Of a stretch of DNA of 12,665 nucleotides, positions 5,719 to 12,665 are shown in pieces (the first letter of the stretch is position 1; every line of letters begins with the position of its first letter). The translations under genes were made by a program, and so were the position numbers. This stretch comes from Bordetella parapertussis (GTDB lineage: Bacteria > Pseudomonadota > Gammaproteobacteria > Burkholderiales > Burkholderiaceae_B): the NCBI GenBank assembly GCA_945911685.1, contig CAMEAW010000075.1:1-12665 (forward strand), read 5' to 3'. The notes below the pieces were generated by a model that saw only the letters and a list, made by a program, of their open reading frames with translations, was not told the origin of the DNA and did no database searches.

Positions 5719-6900
5719 ATGAAAATTAATACATTTAAAACACTTGTCGGCTTGGCATTTGCGGGCTTGACGTTGGCAAGCCAAACCGTTTTTGCACAAA
5801 ACTGTGAAGTCAAACTTGGTGCGGTTGCAGTGCTTTCAGGTCCCGCGGCCAACTGGGGGCAGTCTTTACGTGCTGCGGTGGCAATGAACGTTAAAGAAGT
5901 CAACGACGCTGGTGGACTGAAGGTAGCTGGCAAGACATGCAAAGTGAGTTTTGTCACACTTGACAGCAAGTATTCTGCTGAGGGTGCTGCGGCTGCCTTG
6001 AACGAGTTTGCAAGTCAAGGTATCAAGTTCGTGATTGGGCCTGTTGGCTCACCAGAAGTGACGGGTGCTAAGCCGGTAGCGTTACGCAATAGCATGCTCA
6101 TGATGTCAAATAGTTACGCGAAAGATGCGATTGGTCCGAAATGGCCTCTCGTATTTCACGTGGGCCCTGGCGCGAGCGGGTGGGCAGATCCAATCATTGC
6201 CGAAGCGAAGGCACGTTTTAAGATTACACGCGCTGTTGTCGTGGCTCCTAATGATCAGGGCGGAACAGACATCGCCTCAGTCGACGCAGCCATGTACAAA
6301 AAGAATGGTATCGAGGTCAGTGAAGAATACTATCAACGTGGCACAACAAACTTTGCACCGATCGTCCTGCGTATTTTGAGTAAGAATCCAGATGCGATTG
6401 ATCTGGCGTCCTCTCCAGCAGGTGATGCGGGAACTTTTGTTAAGCAATTACGTCAAGCGGGGTTCAAAGGCGTGTTCGGTCGTCTTGGCGGGCCAAGCAC
6501 GGAAGAAATCGTTCGTATTGCGGGTGGTTTGGATGTCGTCAACAATATGTATTGGTATGAACCGATTCTTCGTACCCCTGCGATTGATAAGGTTGATGCT
6601 AAATATAAGCAAATGTTTAACCAAGACCCACCAGCCATCACCTTTTTCTACCAATGGTTGGCGGGCTCACGGATGGTGTTAAAGGCGATTGAGGCCGCTG
6701 GCACGATCGATGATACAGCCAAGGTGGCCGAGGCTTTGCGAAAGCTGCCAGTCGATGATCCAGATCTGGGTAAAGGTCACTGGATTGGTCAGGATTTCTT
6801 TGGTATCAACCAGGAGATGTCCCATCCGTTTGGCGTAGGTTTGATCGCTGATGGTAAGTATTTGCCTGTCATCGCAAAGCCAGCAGCCACTGGAAAATAA
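5719..6900 (+). CDS. Periplasmic binding protein of a branched-chain-amino-acid-type (HAAT) ABC importer
   Basis: From ATG 5719 the product has 393 aa. It opens with a Sec signal peptide (MKINTFK, a hydrophobic core, TVFA then QN; cleavage near residue 27). The mature protein begins CEVKLGAVAVLSGPAANWGQ, the usual start of the Leu/Ile/Val-binding type I fold. Further family marks are AVAMNVKEVNDAGGL, GIKFVIGPVGSPEVTGAKPV and the FFYQWLAGSRMVLKAIE region in the C-terminal lobe. It captures the ligand for the permeases and ATPases encoded downstream. The ligand need not be an amino acid; members of this family also carry aromatic acids, amides and other carboxylates. I chose ATG 5719 because GAG lies 6 nt upstream and the signal peptide starts there; upstream in-frame TTG 5686 and ATG 5701 lack a ribosome site. 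It is first in a five-gene plus-strand operon, with a 63-nt gap before the next gene. Confidence 0.92.
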   Translation: MKINTFKTLVGLAFAGLTLASQTVFAQNCEVKLGAVAVLSGPAANWGQSLRAAVAMNVKEVNDAGGLKVAGKTCKVSFVTLDSKYSAEGAAAALNEFASQGIKFVIGPVGSPEVTGAKPVALRNSMLMMSNSYAKDAIGPKWPLVFHVGPGASGWADPIIAEAKARFKITRAVVVAPNDQGGTDIASVDAAMYKKNGIEVSEEYYQRGTTNFAPIVLRILSKNPDAIDLASSPAGDAGTFVKQLRQAGFKGVFGRLGGPSTEEIVRIAGGLDVVNNMYWYEPILRTPAIDKVDAKYKQMFNQDPPAITFFYQWLAGSRMVLKAIEAAGTIDDTAKVAEALRKLPVDDPDLGKGHWIGQDFFGINQEMSHPFGVGLIADGKYLPVIAKPAATGK

Positions 6901-6963
6901 GTCAAACGTGCAAGCAACGACAACGCGATAAGAAAGATGTAAAAATAGGCAGAGGGGCGAGCC

Positions 6964-7830
6964 ATGAGCATGTTTTTTGCTACGGGACTGATTGGTATGA
7001 CGCTCGGCGGCCAGTACGCATTATTGGCCTTGGGTTTCACGCTGATCTTTGGAATTATCGGAGTGATGAACTTTGCTCATGGCGCCTTTTTCGTTTTTGG
7101 TGGCTATGTTGCTTTTGCCACTGTGCAATTTCTACAGTTCCCGTATCCGATTGCCGTATTGACAGCAGGGGCTACCGCGGCAGCACTTGGCTATCTGTTC
7201 GAAAGATTTGTGATTGAACGTACGATCGATGATGAACTAAGCACACTGATGCTTACGCTGGGCCTGGCCCTAATCATGATTACCAGCCTTGTGGTCATCT
7301 TTGGTGTTGAGGGAGCCAGATTCGAATTCCCAATTAGCGACGTCCTCGTCTTTCAGGGGATGTTCTTACCTGTTGCCAACATCATTTTGGTGTTGTGCTG
7401 TGCGGTCATCATCGTTGGAGTGTATTACCTGCTGTACCGAACAAGTTTTGGCCGTTCTTTGCGCGCAATCGCTTGCGATCGCGAAATTGCAGCAACATTG
7501 GGTTTGCGCGCCAACGTGTTATTTCCCTTGGCCTTTGCGCTTGCCACCGCTCTGGCGGGTGTGACGGGCGCGCTGGTCACGCCGATTCTGGCGTTGCATC
7601 CGCATGTAGGCGATCATGTGTTGGCGATGTCCTTCATCGTCGTCATTCTGGGCGGTCTGGGTAGTTTATGGGGTGCTGTGGTAGCAGCCTTTTTTGTCGG
7701 GCTCATTGAAGCGTACTCAAGTGTCTACCTCGGCGGAACCAAAGGCGCGCTGGCCTTGTTTGTGTTGGTGATGATCTTGTTAGTCGTTAAACCTTCCGGT
7801 CTGTTTGGCCGAGAGACGAGAGGGGCGTGA
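6964..7830 (+). CDS. LivH-type inner-membrane permease
   Basis: The 288-aa, strongly hydrophobic protein has the expected length for LivH and about eight likely membrane segments. Family marks are GGQYALLALGFTLIFGIIGVMNFAHG in the first two segments (given here as one landmark spanning residues 15-40), and the cytoplasmic ATPase-contact loop TSFGRSLRAIACDREIAATL followed by GL. GGLGSLWGAVVAAFFVGL lies near the C-terminus. It pairs with the LivM-type permease to form the translocation channel. GAGGGG about 6 nt before ATG 6964 is a good Shine-Dalgarno. Its TGA (7828-7830) overlaps a possible GTG start for the next gene, showing tight coupling. Confidence 0.93.
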   Translation: MSMFFATGLIGMTLGGQYALLALGFTLIFGIIGVMNFAHGAFFVFGGYVAFATVQFLQFPYPIAVLTAGATAAALGYLFERFVIERTIDDELSTLMLTLGLALIMITSLVVIFGVEGARFEFPISDVLVFQGMFLPVANIILVLCCAVIIVGVYYLLYRTSFGRSLRAIACDREIAATLGLRANVLFPLAFALATALAGVTGALVTPILALHPHVGDHVLAMSFIVVILGGLGSLWGAVVAAFFVGLIEAYSSVYLGGTKGALALFVLVMILLVVKPSGLFGRETRGA

Positions 7831-7832
7831 CA

Positions 7833-8843
7833 ATGACTCAGAAAAAAGTGAATCAAAAAATTCATTTTGATAACACCTGCCTTATTTCTCTGGTGGTGAT
7901 CGTAGCGTCGCTGTACGTCCCCCTGTTCAGTACAAACCTGTTGGCCTATTCTGTTCTCAATCAGATCATGATGGTGCTTCCGGCTGCGCTGAGTGTGTTC
8001 TTGATGCTCAGAATGGATCTGTTGAGCTTTGCTGTTCCGGCCTTTATGTGCCTAGGCGGCTATGCGGCTGCGCTGTGTGCAATGAATGTCTCGACCAGCG
8101 TATTTTTATTGATTGCCATCAGCTTTGTTGTGCCAATGCTCGTTGCGATCCCTGTAGGGGCGATGATTCTAAAGTTACGTGGGGTCTATTTCGTGCTCGT
8201 GACATACGTCATGGCCGAAATTCTACAACTTATGTTGGTTGAGTTTCCTGGGCTGACCGGTGGCACGAATGGTCTGACAGACTTGCCCGCATCAACTATT
8301 TTTGGTGTAGCGATTATCAGTAATCAGGCCATTCTGATTGTGGCGATTTTGACGGCGCTACTTGCGGTTTTTGTCACCGTTCTTGCAATTTCAAAATACC
8401 ACAAGCAGTTTGATGCCATTCGCGAAAATGAACTTCTAGCGCGCAGTCTGGGTTTAGTGGTGTGGCATTACAAGGCGATTGGTTTCGCACTTGCTGCCGG
8501 ACTGGCTGGGCTGTCGGGCTATTCGGTGGTCAACATGTTGCTGACAGCGCATCCCTCTTCGTTTACTTCAATTAGTGGCGTGAATTACATCGCCTATGCT
8601 TATATTGGTGGACAGGCTGTGATGCTAGGGTCTCTTATCGGCTCAACATTGCTGGTCTGGGCGACTAACTACTTTAGGGTTGGTGGAGAATATTCGCCCG
8701 GCATGCTCGGTCTGCTTATCATCGTTGTGGTGCTTGTTTCACGCGGTGGCATTTACGCTACGTTGATGAGCCTTTATTATCGGTTTCGTAAAGATAAGGC
8801 AAAAGAATCAGATCCGTCGCCAACCGTAGAGCGGAGGAACTGA
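7833..8843 (+). CDS. LivM-type inner-membrane permease
   Basis: The 336-aa protein has many hydrophobic segments and a hydrophilic N-terminus (MTQKKVNQKIHF), as is usual for LivM. Marks are LRGVYFVLVTYVMAEIL and the conserved GGTNGL loop, then the ATPase-contact loop FDAIRENELLARSLGL and the segment HPSSFTSISGVNYIAYAYIGG (residues read continuously along the protein). It forms the channel with the LivH-type partner. I prefer ATG 7833 because AGAGGGG (7819-7825) lies 7 nt before it; a GTG at 7827 overlapping the LivH stop would add two residues but leaves almost no spacing. The TGA at 8841-8843 ends 2 nt before the next start. Confidence 0.92.
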   Translation: MTQKKVNQKIHFDNTCLISLVVIVASLYVPLFSTNLLAYSVLNQIMMVLPAALSVFLMLRMDLLSFAVPAFMCLGGYAAALCAMNVSTSVFLLIAISFVVPMLVAIPVGAMILKLRGVYFVLVTYVMAEILQLMLVEFPGLTGGTNGLTDLPASTIFGVAIISNQAILIVAILTALLAVFVTVLAISKYHKQFDAIRENELLARSLGLVVWHYKAIGFALAAGLAGLSGYSVVNMLLTAHPSSFTSISGVNYIAYAYIGGQAVMLGSLIGSTLLVWATNYFRVGGEYSPGMLGLLIIVVVLVSRGGIYATLMSLYYRFRKDKAKESDPSPTVERRN

Positions 8844-8845
8844 CG

Positions 8846-9571
8846 ATGCACCCGACGATGAAAGTCATTGGTTTGACCAAGCATTTTGGAGGGGTCAAGG
8901 TTTTCGAAAACTTGAGTTTCGATCTAAATAAGAATGAGATCCTGGGGGTTGTAGGCCCTAACGGCGCCGGAAAAACGACGTTGATCAACGTTTTGTGTGG
9001 AGCGATTGCCGCCAACGCTGGAGAAATCTGGCTTGAGGGTAAACAAGTCAACGGTAGTCCGCTTCACGAAATGAGTAAACTTGGCGTTCTAAGATCCTTT
9101 CAGCAAGCCAATACCTTTGGCGCTAAAACGGTTAGAGAAAACCTGCTCTATGCAATGACTTTTAGTGATCAGGATTTAAATCCTGATCAGACCGCCATAG
9201 ATTTGCTCTCGCAATTTGATCTCTTGTTAAGACTTGATGAGCAAAGTAACAAATTGGCCTACGGTTTGCAAAAAGTGTTGGGCATGATGATGATTTTTCT
9301 GGCGCGACCTCGCGTGTTGCTTCTCGATGAGCCTGCGGCGGGCTTAGAGGCCAGCGAGCGTCCGAGGATTGATGCTTTTATCGCGGCAGCACAACGTGCC
9401 TATTCAACTAGTGTTCTGATCGTCGAACACGATATGACGCTGCTTAGACGGCTTTGTTCTAGGATGATCGTGCTCGATGCCGGGCGGTTAATCGCGATTG
9501 GCGAACCACAAGACGTCTTAAGTAGAAAAGAGGTACTGAACGCTTATATCGGTGAAACTGAGGACCAATGA
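8846..9571 (+). CDS. LivG-type ABC ATPase with altered signature motif
   Basis: The 241-aa nucleotide-binding subunit energises the importer on the cytoplasmic face. Motifs are Walker A GPNGAGKT (37-44), Q-loop FQQ near 85-87, Walker B VLLLDEP (157-163) and H-loop VEHDM with His195. The ABC signature, usually LSYGQQ or LAYGQQ followed by R-x-L-E-x-A-R-A-L in LivG proteins, reads LAYGLQKVLGMMMIFLAR (137-154): the Gln after Gly is Leu, and the helix after it is unusually hydrophobic and Met-rich. The serine of the canonical LSGGQ is Ala, as in many LivG proteins. This may weaken one of the two composite ATP sites; the LivF partner is canonical. The start is clear: GGAGG (8833-8837) lies 8 nt before ATG 8846. 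An ATG at 8858 is less well placed. Its stop overlaps the next gene's ATG as ATGA. Confidence 0.93.
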   Translation: MHPTMKVIGLTKHFGGVKVFENLSFDLNKNEILGVVGPNGAGKTTLINVLCGAIAANAGEIWLEGKQVNGSPLHEMSKLGVLRSFQQANTFGAKTVRENLLYAMTFSDQDLNPDQTAIDLLSQFDLLLRLDEQSNKLAYGLQKVLGMMMIFLARPRVLLLDEPAAGLEASERPRIDAFIAAAQRAYSTSVLIVEHDMTLLRRLCSRMIVLDAGRLIAIGEPQDVLSRKEVLNAYIGETEDQ

Positions 9572-10263
9572 TGCTAAGCGTGAAGAATATCGATGTACGT
9601 TATGGTGGCATCCGTGCTTTGCAAGGTGTCTCGATCGAGATTGAGCGTGGCGAGACGGTCTTGCTGCTGGGGGCAAACGGTGCCGGTAAATCTAGCTTGC
9701 TTAAATCTGTGATTGGCACAGTCAAGCCCGTAGCAGGCGAAATCGTTTTTGCCGGAAAATCTATTGCATCTTTGCGCTCGGATCAACGTGCACGATTGGG
9801 GATGGGTTATTCGCCTGAAGGCCGTAGAGTTTTTGCCACAATGTCAGTCTATGACAACGTCTTGTCGGGTGCGCCCGGCATTTCTGAGACGTCAAGAAAG
9901 GATGCGTATAAGCGCTTGTCAACTATGTTTCCCTTGCTGTCTGAGCGTGCCACACAGGCTGCAGGACAATTAAGTGGTGGACAACAGCAGTTGGTCGCGT
10001 TTGCCCGAGCGATGTGTTCATCCCCGATCTTTCTGTTGCTGGATGAACCTTTTCTGGGCCTGGCACCGATCTGGATCAAACAGGTGAGCGATGCCATCCG
10101 TGAAATGAAAAAGTCAGGTACGACCATCCTGATGAGTGAACAAATGGCTGTGCCCGCCTTAAAAGTGGCCGACCGTGGCTATGTCTTACGCGGAGGAGAA
10201 ATTCGCCACAGTGGCACGACAGCAGAGCTCAAAGAGCTTTCATTAAATGAAGAGTACCTCTAG
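9568..10263 (+). CDS. LivF-type ABC ATPase
   Basis: The 231-aa partner ATPase has full motifs: Walker A GANGAGKS (35-42), LivF-typical SPEGRRVFATMSVYDNV (82-98), the canonical signature LSGGQQQLVAFARAM (135-149), Walker B IFLLLDEP (154-161), and the LivF-type switch segment MSEQM, with Gln in place of His as usual for LivF. It completes the five-gene importer (binding protein, two permeases, two ATPases). Two adjacent ATGs exist. ATG 9568 overlaps the LivG stop; ATG 9571 sits 6 nt after GAGGA (9560-9564) and may be the real start, shortening the protein by one Met. The next gene is convergent, with 23 nt between stops and no obvious terminator hairpin. Confidence 0.93.
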   Translation: MMLSVKNIDVRYGGIRALQGVSIEIERGETVLLLGANGAGKSSLLKSVIGTVKPVAGEIVFAGKSIASLRSDQRARLGMGYSPEGRRVFATMSVYDNVLSGAPGISETSRKDAYKRLSTMFPLLSERATQAAGQLSGGQQQLVAFARAMCSSPIFLLLDEPFLGLAPIWIKQVSDAIREMKKSGTTILMSEQMAVPALKVADRGYVLRGGEIRHSGTTAELKELSLNEEYL

Positions 10264-10286
10264 CGCTCTGCGTCGAATTCATCGAG

Positions 10287-10700
10287 CTAAGCATCGCGTT
10301 GATCAAGTACCTCTTTCGCGACGCGCGAGGCTTCGAGCGCAGCAGGCCAGCCGCAATAAGCAGAAGAGTGAATCAAAATTTCTTGTAATTCCTCTTTGGT
10401 CCAGCCGTTGTTGAGCGCGCCATTGATATGCACAGCTAGTTCGGTGGTGCGGCCTAGAGCAATCAGGATACTGACTGTGACCAGACTACGTGACTTAACG
10501 TCGAGCCCTGGGCGGCCCCAGACTGCACCCCAAGCCAGGCCCATGACAGTCTCTTGAAGCGGTTGAAGAAAGGTATCTTCTTTTGCTTTTTTCAATGAGC
10601 GATCAACGTGAGCGTCACCTAAGGTGGCGCGACGCATACGCTCGCCCAAGGCAAGAGTTTCGGGTGAAATGAGTTCAACGGGCTTTGAAGAGTTTGTCAT
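10287..10700 (-). CDS. Carboxymuconolactone decarboxylase (CMD) family protein
   Basis: The 137-aa all-helical cytoplasmic protein matches the gamma-carboxymuconolactone decarboxylase (PcaC-like) family in length and pattern. The core is WGRPGLDVKSRSLVTVSILI followed by ALGRTTELAVHINGALNNG, T..EL.E.L.H...Y, then YCGWPAALEA near 115-124. It lacks the CxxC pair of AhpD-type peroxidases, so a decarboxylase or lactone/ring-acid role is more likely than a redox role. Protocatechuate-pathway partners (PcaB, PcaD, PcaHG) are absent from the window, so PcaC itself should not be assumed. It is third in a minus-strand run after the two dehydrogenases, 84 nt after the SDR stop. AGGA about 8 nt before ATG 10700 is a good ribosome site. 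The 84-nt gap could hold its own promoter, but I see no convincing one. Confidence 0.88.
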   Translation of the reverse strand: MTNSSKPVELISPETLALGERMRRATLGDAHVDRSLKKAKEDTFLQPLQETVMGLAWGAVWGRPGLDVKSRSLVTVSILIALGRTTELAVHINGALNNGWTKEELQEILIHSSAYCGWPAALEASRVAKEVLDQRDA

Positions 10701-10784
10701 GTGTAATCCTATTTAAAGGTTTTTAAGTGGAAGATAAATATTTAACCAAATGCGCGGAAATCCTCTGCGCTCAGGGGGAGGATG

Positions 10785-11594
10785 TCAACGCGGAAGATTG
10801 ACCAGGCCGGCGCCATCAACAGGCAGTTCGACACCAGAAATAAATTGCGCCTCGTCAGACGCTAAAAACAGGGCAGCATTGGCAACGTCCCAGCCTGATC
10901 CCATGCGATTGCGTAACGGGACTCGGACATTGCGCTCAGCAACGACTTGTTCGCGTGTCTTGCCAAACACAGTGGCGCGCGTATCGACTGCCATCGGCGT
11001 ATCCATGAGGCCTGGCAAAATCGTGTTTGCACGAATGCCATATTCAGCATTCTCGATTGCCAATTGCTTGGTATAAACAATCAGGGCGGCTTTGGTCGCT
11101 TTGTACGCTACCCAAGGGTAGCGCTGATAGGCCGAGATCGACGAGATATTAATGATGACGCCAGACTGCTGCTCACGCATGATCGGCAACACATGCTTGC
11201 AAGCCATGACGCAGCCTCGCAAGTTGACGTGTGTGATCAGATCAAACGCTTCTTCGGTAATCTCGGTGGGGCTGCCGTCGTTACCTGCAACGCTGATGCC
11301 CACGTTGTAATGCAAGATATCGATTCGACCCCACTTCTGTTTAGCGAAGGCCATAGCAGCAGCTAAATCACTTTCTTTGCACACGTCGGCTTCAAACGGA
11401 ATAATTTCTAAAGCGCCGTATTCTTCAGTTGCAATTTTGCAGGTCTCTGCTGCCGAGGCAAGGCTACGATCCACCGCTAAGATACGTGCGCCTTCTTGTG
11501 CAAAACGTAACACGGTGGCTCGACCGTTACCGGTTGTCATCCCCGGGCTTTGTCCGGCGCCAATGATGACAGCAATCTTGTCTTTAAGTCTCAT
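10785..11594 (-). CDS. Short-chain dehydrogenase/reductase (SDR)
   Basis: The 269-aa protein is a classical-type SDR oxidising or reducing a hydroxyl/keto group. The glycine motif is extended: GAGQSPGMTTGNGRA at 12-26, with an insertion before GNG as seen in some SDR subfamilies. Asp42 at the end of the second strand predicts NAD(H). The usual NNAG is NVG (97-99). The active site is complete: Asn124 region, NISSIS with the catalytic Ser at about 151-152, and Tyr164-x-x-x-Lys168 in YKATK. The C-terminal PVDGAGLV is typical. It follows the beta-hydroxyacid dehydrogenase in the same operon, and their junction is a triplicated ATGA overlap (see 11565-11706). ATG 11594 has AAGGA 6 nt upstream and overlaps the stop of a 16-codon ORF. 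The substrate is unknown; context suggests a hydroxy acid or related intermediate. Confidence 0.93.
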   Translation of the reverse strand: MRLKDKIAVIIGAGQSPGMTTGNGRATVLRFAQEGARILAVDRSLASAAETCKIATEEYGALEIIPFEADVCKESDLAAAMAFAKQKWGRIDILHYNVGISVAGNDGSPTEITEEAFDLITHVNLRGCVMACKHVLPIMREQQSGVIINISSISAYQRYPWVAYKATKAALIVYTKQLAIENAEYGIRANTILPGLMDTPMAVDTRATVFGKTREQVVAERNVRVPLRNRMGSGWDVANAALFLASDEAQFISGVELPVDGAGLVNLPR

Positions 11595-11641
11595 GTTTCA
11601 TCCTTGTATTTGACGCGAGCGATCTGAACTTTGAGTCTCAT
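11591..11641 (-). CDS. 16-codon relay ORF next to the SDR gene
   Basis: The ORF reads MRLKVQIARVKYKDET and stops at TGA 11591-11593, overlapping the SDR start as ATGA. Its first residues MRLK..IA copy the SDR N-terminus (MRLKDKIA), and its end VKYKDET resembles the C-terminus of the upstream dehydrogenase (SKKKDEA). It is thus a product of junction duplication rather than an independent gene family. AAGG lies in the preceding 14-codon ORF, 7 nt before its ATG. Translation is plausible because of the overlap chain but unproven. If translated, it would pass ribosomes on to the SDR start. Confidence 0.4.
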   Translation of the reverse strand: MRLKVQIARVKYKDET

Positions 11642-11682
11642 GCTTTAGCCTTGTGTTTGCCGCGAACTAGCTGATCTCTCAT
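11638..11682 (-). CDS. 14-codon relay ORF overlapping the dehydrogenase stop
   Basis: The ORF reads MRDQLVRGKHKAKA. Its ATG (11682) overlaps the TGA of the beta-hydroxyacid dehydrogenase (11679-11681) as ATGA, and its own TGA overlaps the ATG of the 16-codon ORF. AAGGA in the end of the dehydrogenase gene lies 6 nt before its start. Its tail VRGKHKAKA resembles the dehydrogenase tail VRSKKKDEA. Two codons are missing relative to the 16-codon ORF, an in-frame 6-bp difference. It is probably a remnant of duplication; translation is possible. Confidence 0.4.
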   Translation of the reverse strand: MRDQLVRGKHKAKA

Positions 11683-12599
11683 GCTTCATCCTTTTTCTTG
11701 CTGCGTACCTCAACGCCAGCCCATTTCTCGTAATACTGAATCAGCGTGGTGAAATCAAGTTCTGAGCCACCTTGGGTCATGGCAAATTCCCAGACTTGAC
11801 GTGTATTGTTTGCCACCCACATCGGCACTTTGAGCTCTTCGGCCTCGATAAGGGCCATTGTGATGTCTTTGTGCATGGTGTGTGTTGAGGCGCCATAATC
11901 GAAGGTGCCGGGTAAAACGGATTTTGGAACTTTGTCTGTCGTGGCGCTATTGCGACCCGTGCTCGCATTGATCACGTCGACCATTAGGTCGGCATCCAGG
12001 CCTGCCTTGGCACCCAACACCAGCGCTTCGAAGGCTGAGGCCATATTGCTGGCAGAGATCATGTTGTTGACTAGCTTCATCATTTGCGCCATGCCCGGTT
12101 CACGGCCAATGTCAAAGACACTCTTACCGATGAGGTTCAAGACCCCACGAATGCTTTCGATCACTGCTGCGTCACCTGCGACCAGAAGCGCAAGGGTGCC
12201 GTTGTCGGCGCCGCGTGGTCCGCCGCTAACAGGGCAATCCAAAACACTAATGTTTTTAGCGGATAGATTCTTTGCAATATCGATCACCGGGCTGCGGCCA
12301 ATGGTCGAGGTTTCGAGATAGACCTTGATCTTTTTGCCATGGATCACGCCCTCTACACCATAAGCAACGGCCTTGCTGACCTCGACATCGGGCAGGCAGG
12401 CAAACACGACCTCAACTGCATCCGCGATTGATTTGGGGTTCGGGTGAACAACGACATTCCACTTGGCAAAAGCGGCGGTCTTGGTAGGATCCGGATCACA
12501 GACGTGCAGTTTGATGCCCGCCTGGGCCAGACGACGTGCAATGCCACCTCCCATTGCGCCCAGTCCAATAAAGCCAATTGCGGCTTGTTCAAGCGACAT
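11679..12599 (-). CDS. Beta-hydroxyacid dehydrogenase (3-hydroxyisobutyrate dehydrogenase family)
   Basis: The 306-aa NAD(P)-dependent oxidoreductase matches 3-hydroxyisobutyrate / tartronate semialdehyde reductase / L-threonate dehydrogenase relatives in length and order. It has a Rossmann start IGFIGLGAMGGGIARRL (8-24) with Asp35 at the end of strand two, suggesting NAD(H). The substrate-binding motif DCPVSGGPRGADNGTLALL lies at 121-139, the catalytic Lys175 is in MMKLVNNM, and the conserved KD is at 244-245. The enzyme oxidises a 3-hydroxy acid to a semialdehyde or reduces the reverse way; the substrate is not determined here. It is first in the minus-strand run. GGAG lies 6-7 nt before ATG 12599. 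A TATAAA (12622-12627, minus strand) is present, without a good -35, so no promoter is called. Its end is part of the triplicated junction, and its stop overlaps a small ORF as ATGA. Confidence 0.92.
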   Translation of the reverse strand: MSLEQAAIGFIGLGAMGGGIARRLAQAGIKLHVCDPDPTKTAAFAKWNVVVHPNPKSIADAVEVVFACLPDVEVSKAVAYGVEGVIHGKKIKVYLETSTIGRSPVIDIAKNLSAKNISVLDCPVSGGPRGADNGTLALLVAGDAAVIESIRGVLNLIGKSVFDIGREPGMAQMMKLVNNMISASNMASAFEALVLGAKAGLDADLMVDVINASTGRNSATTDKVPKSVLPGTFDYGASTHTMHKDITMALIEAEELKVPMWVANNTRQVWEFAMTQGGSELDFTTLIQYYEKWAGVEVRSKKKDEA

Positions 12600-12665
12600 T
12601 CAGTTCTCCGATCAGTCTGTTTTTATACTTGTGATTGCTGCCAAGCACTAAACCTCGAAGATCGC

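Larger units (their letters stand above)
11565..11706. repeat. Tandem triplication of the dehydrogenase/SDR gene junction
   Basis: Three similar 32-bp blocks lie at 11587-11618, 11634-11665 and 11675-11706, with periods of 47 and 41 bp. The first two share 27 of 32 bases. On the minus strand each block is the 3' end of the beta-hydroxyacid dehydrogenase gene plus an ATGA overlap and the first codons of the next ORF. Homology also extends past the ATGA: 11641-11612 and 11594-11565 match at 22 of 30 bases, covering the first codons of the SDR (MRLK..IA). The unit is therefore a gene junction (end of one gene plus start of the next), copied in tandem. Confidence 0.8.

Noticed and set aside
10264..10286. 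Bidirectional terminator between the convergent LivF-type and CMD genes
   Set aside because: The 23-bp gap has no stable hairpin or T-run. Termination must occur elsewhere or depend on Rho.
10287..10700. Assignment of the CMD-family gene as pcaC
   Set aside because: No other protocatechuate-pathway gene is in the window, and the CMD family is broad.
10760..10783. ATCCTC/GAGGAT inverted repeat between the SDR and CMD genes
   Set aside because: It is a 6-bp stem with a loop of about 12 bases and no following T-run, so neither a terminator nor a clear operator.
12600..12665. Tail of another gene upstream of the beta-hydroxyacid dehydrogenase
   Set aside because: Two minus-strand frames close here and one stays open, but none of the short peptides has a recognisable pattern, so no coding call is supported.

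Overview
The window looks like part of a chromosome of a betaproteobacterium, most likely Burkholderiales. The reasons are a solitary Bug/TctC-type periplasmic binding protein (a family greatly expanded in Bordetella, Alcaligenaceae and Comamonadaceae), intermediate base composition, and compact runs of catabolic genes beside a branched-chain-amino-acid-type ABC transporter. The genus cannot be named from the sequence. I saw no rRNA, tRNA, CRISPR array, insertion sequence or phage gene.

Layout. (1) 1-567, plus strand: the 3' part of a pentapeptide-repeat protein, open at the window edge. It is followed by a degenerate 21-22 bp direct-repeat array (566-671). (2) 717-3903, minus strand: a three-gene run transcribed as Bug binding protein, MmgE/PrpD family protein, then a DehI-fold protein that lacks the haloacid dehalogenase catalytic Asp. 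(3) 3904-3990: an 87-bp divergent control region with a 9-bp inverted repeat over candidate promoters. (4) 3991-5358, plus strand: a second MmgE/PrpD gene, clearly paralogous to the first. (5) 5359-5718: a 360-bp non-coding stretch with several inverted repeats. (6) 5719-10263, plus strand: a complete five-gene LivK/H/M/G/F-type ABC importer. (7) 10287-12599, minus strand: a beta-hydroxyacid dehydrogenase, a short-chain dehydrogenase and a carboxymuconolactone-decarboxylase-like gene, convergent with the transporter.

How it may work together (inference): two uptake systems (an orphan Bug protein and an ABC importer) sit with two PrpD-fold enzymes, two NAD(H)-type dehydrogenases and a CMD-family protein. 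This fits uptake and stepwise breakdown of a small carboxylate or hydroxy/branched acid. The substrate cannot be read from the sequence, and no transcriptional regulator is encoded in the window.

The most unusual structure is at 11565-11706. The 4-bp ATGA stop/start overlap between the beta-hydroxyacid dehydrogenase and the short-chain dehydrogenase is present three times in tandem. The extra copies create two tiny ORFs (14 and 16 codons) that form an unbroken chain of ATGA overlaps from one enzyme to the next, each with its own Shine-Dalgarno-like AAGG.
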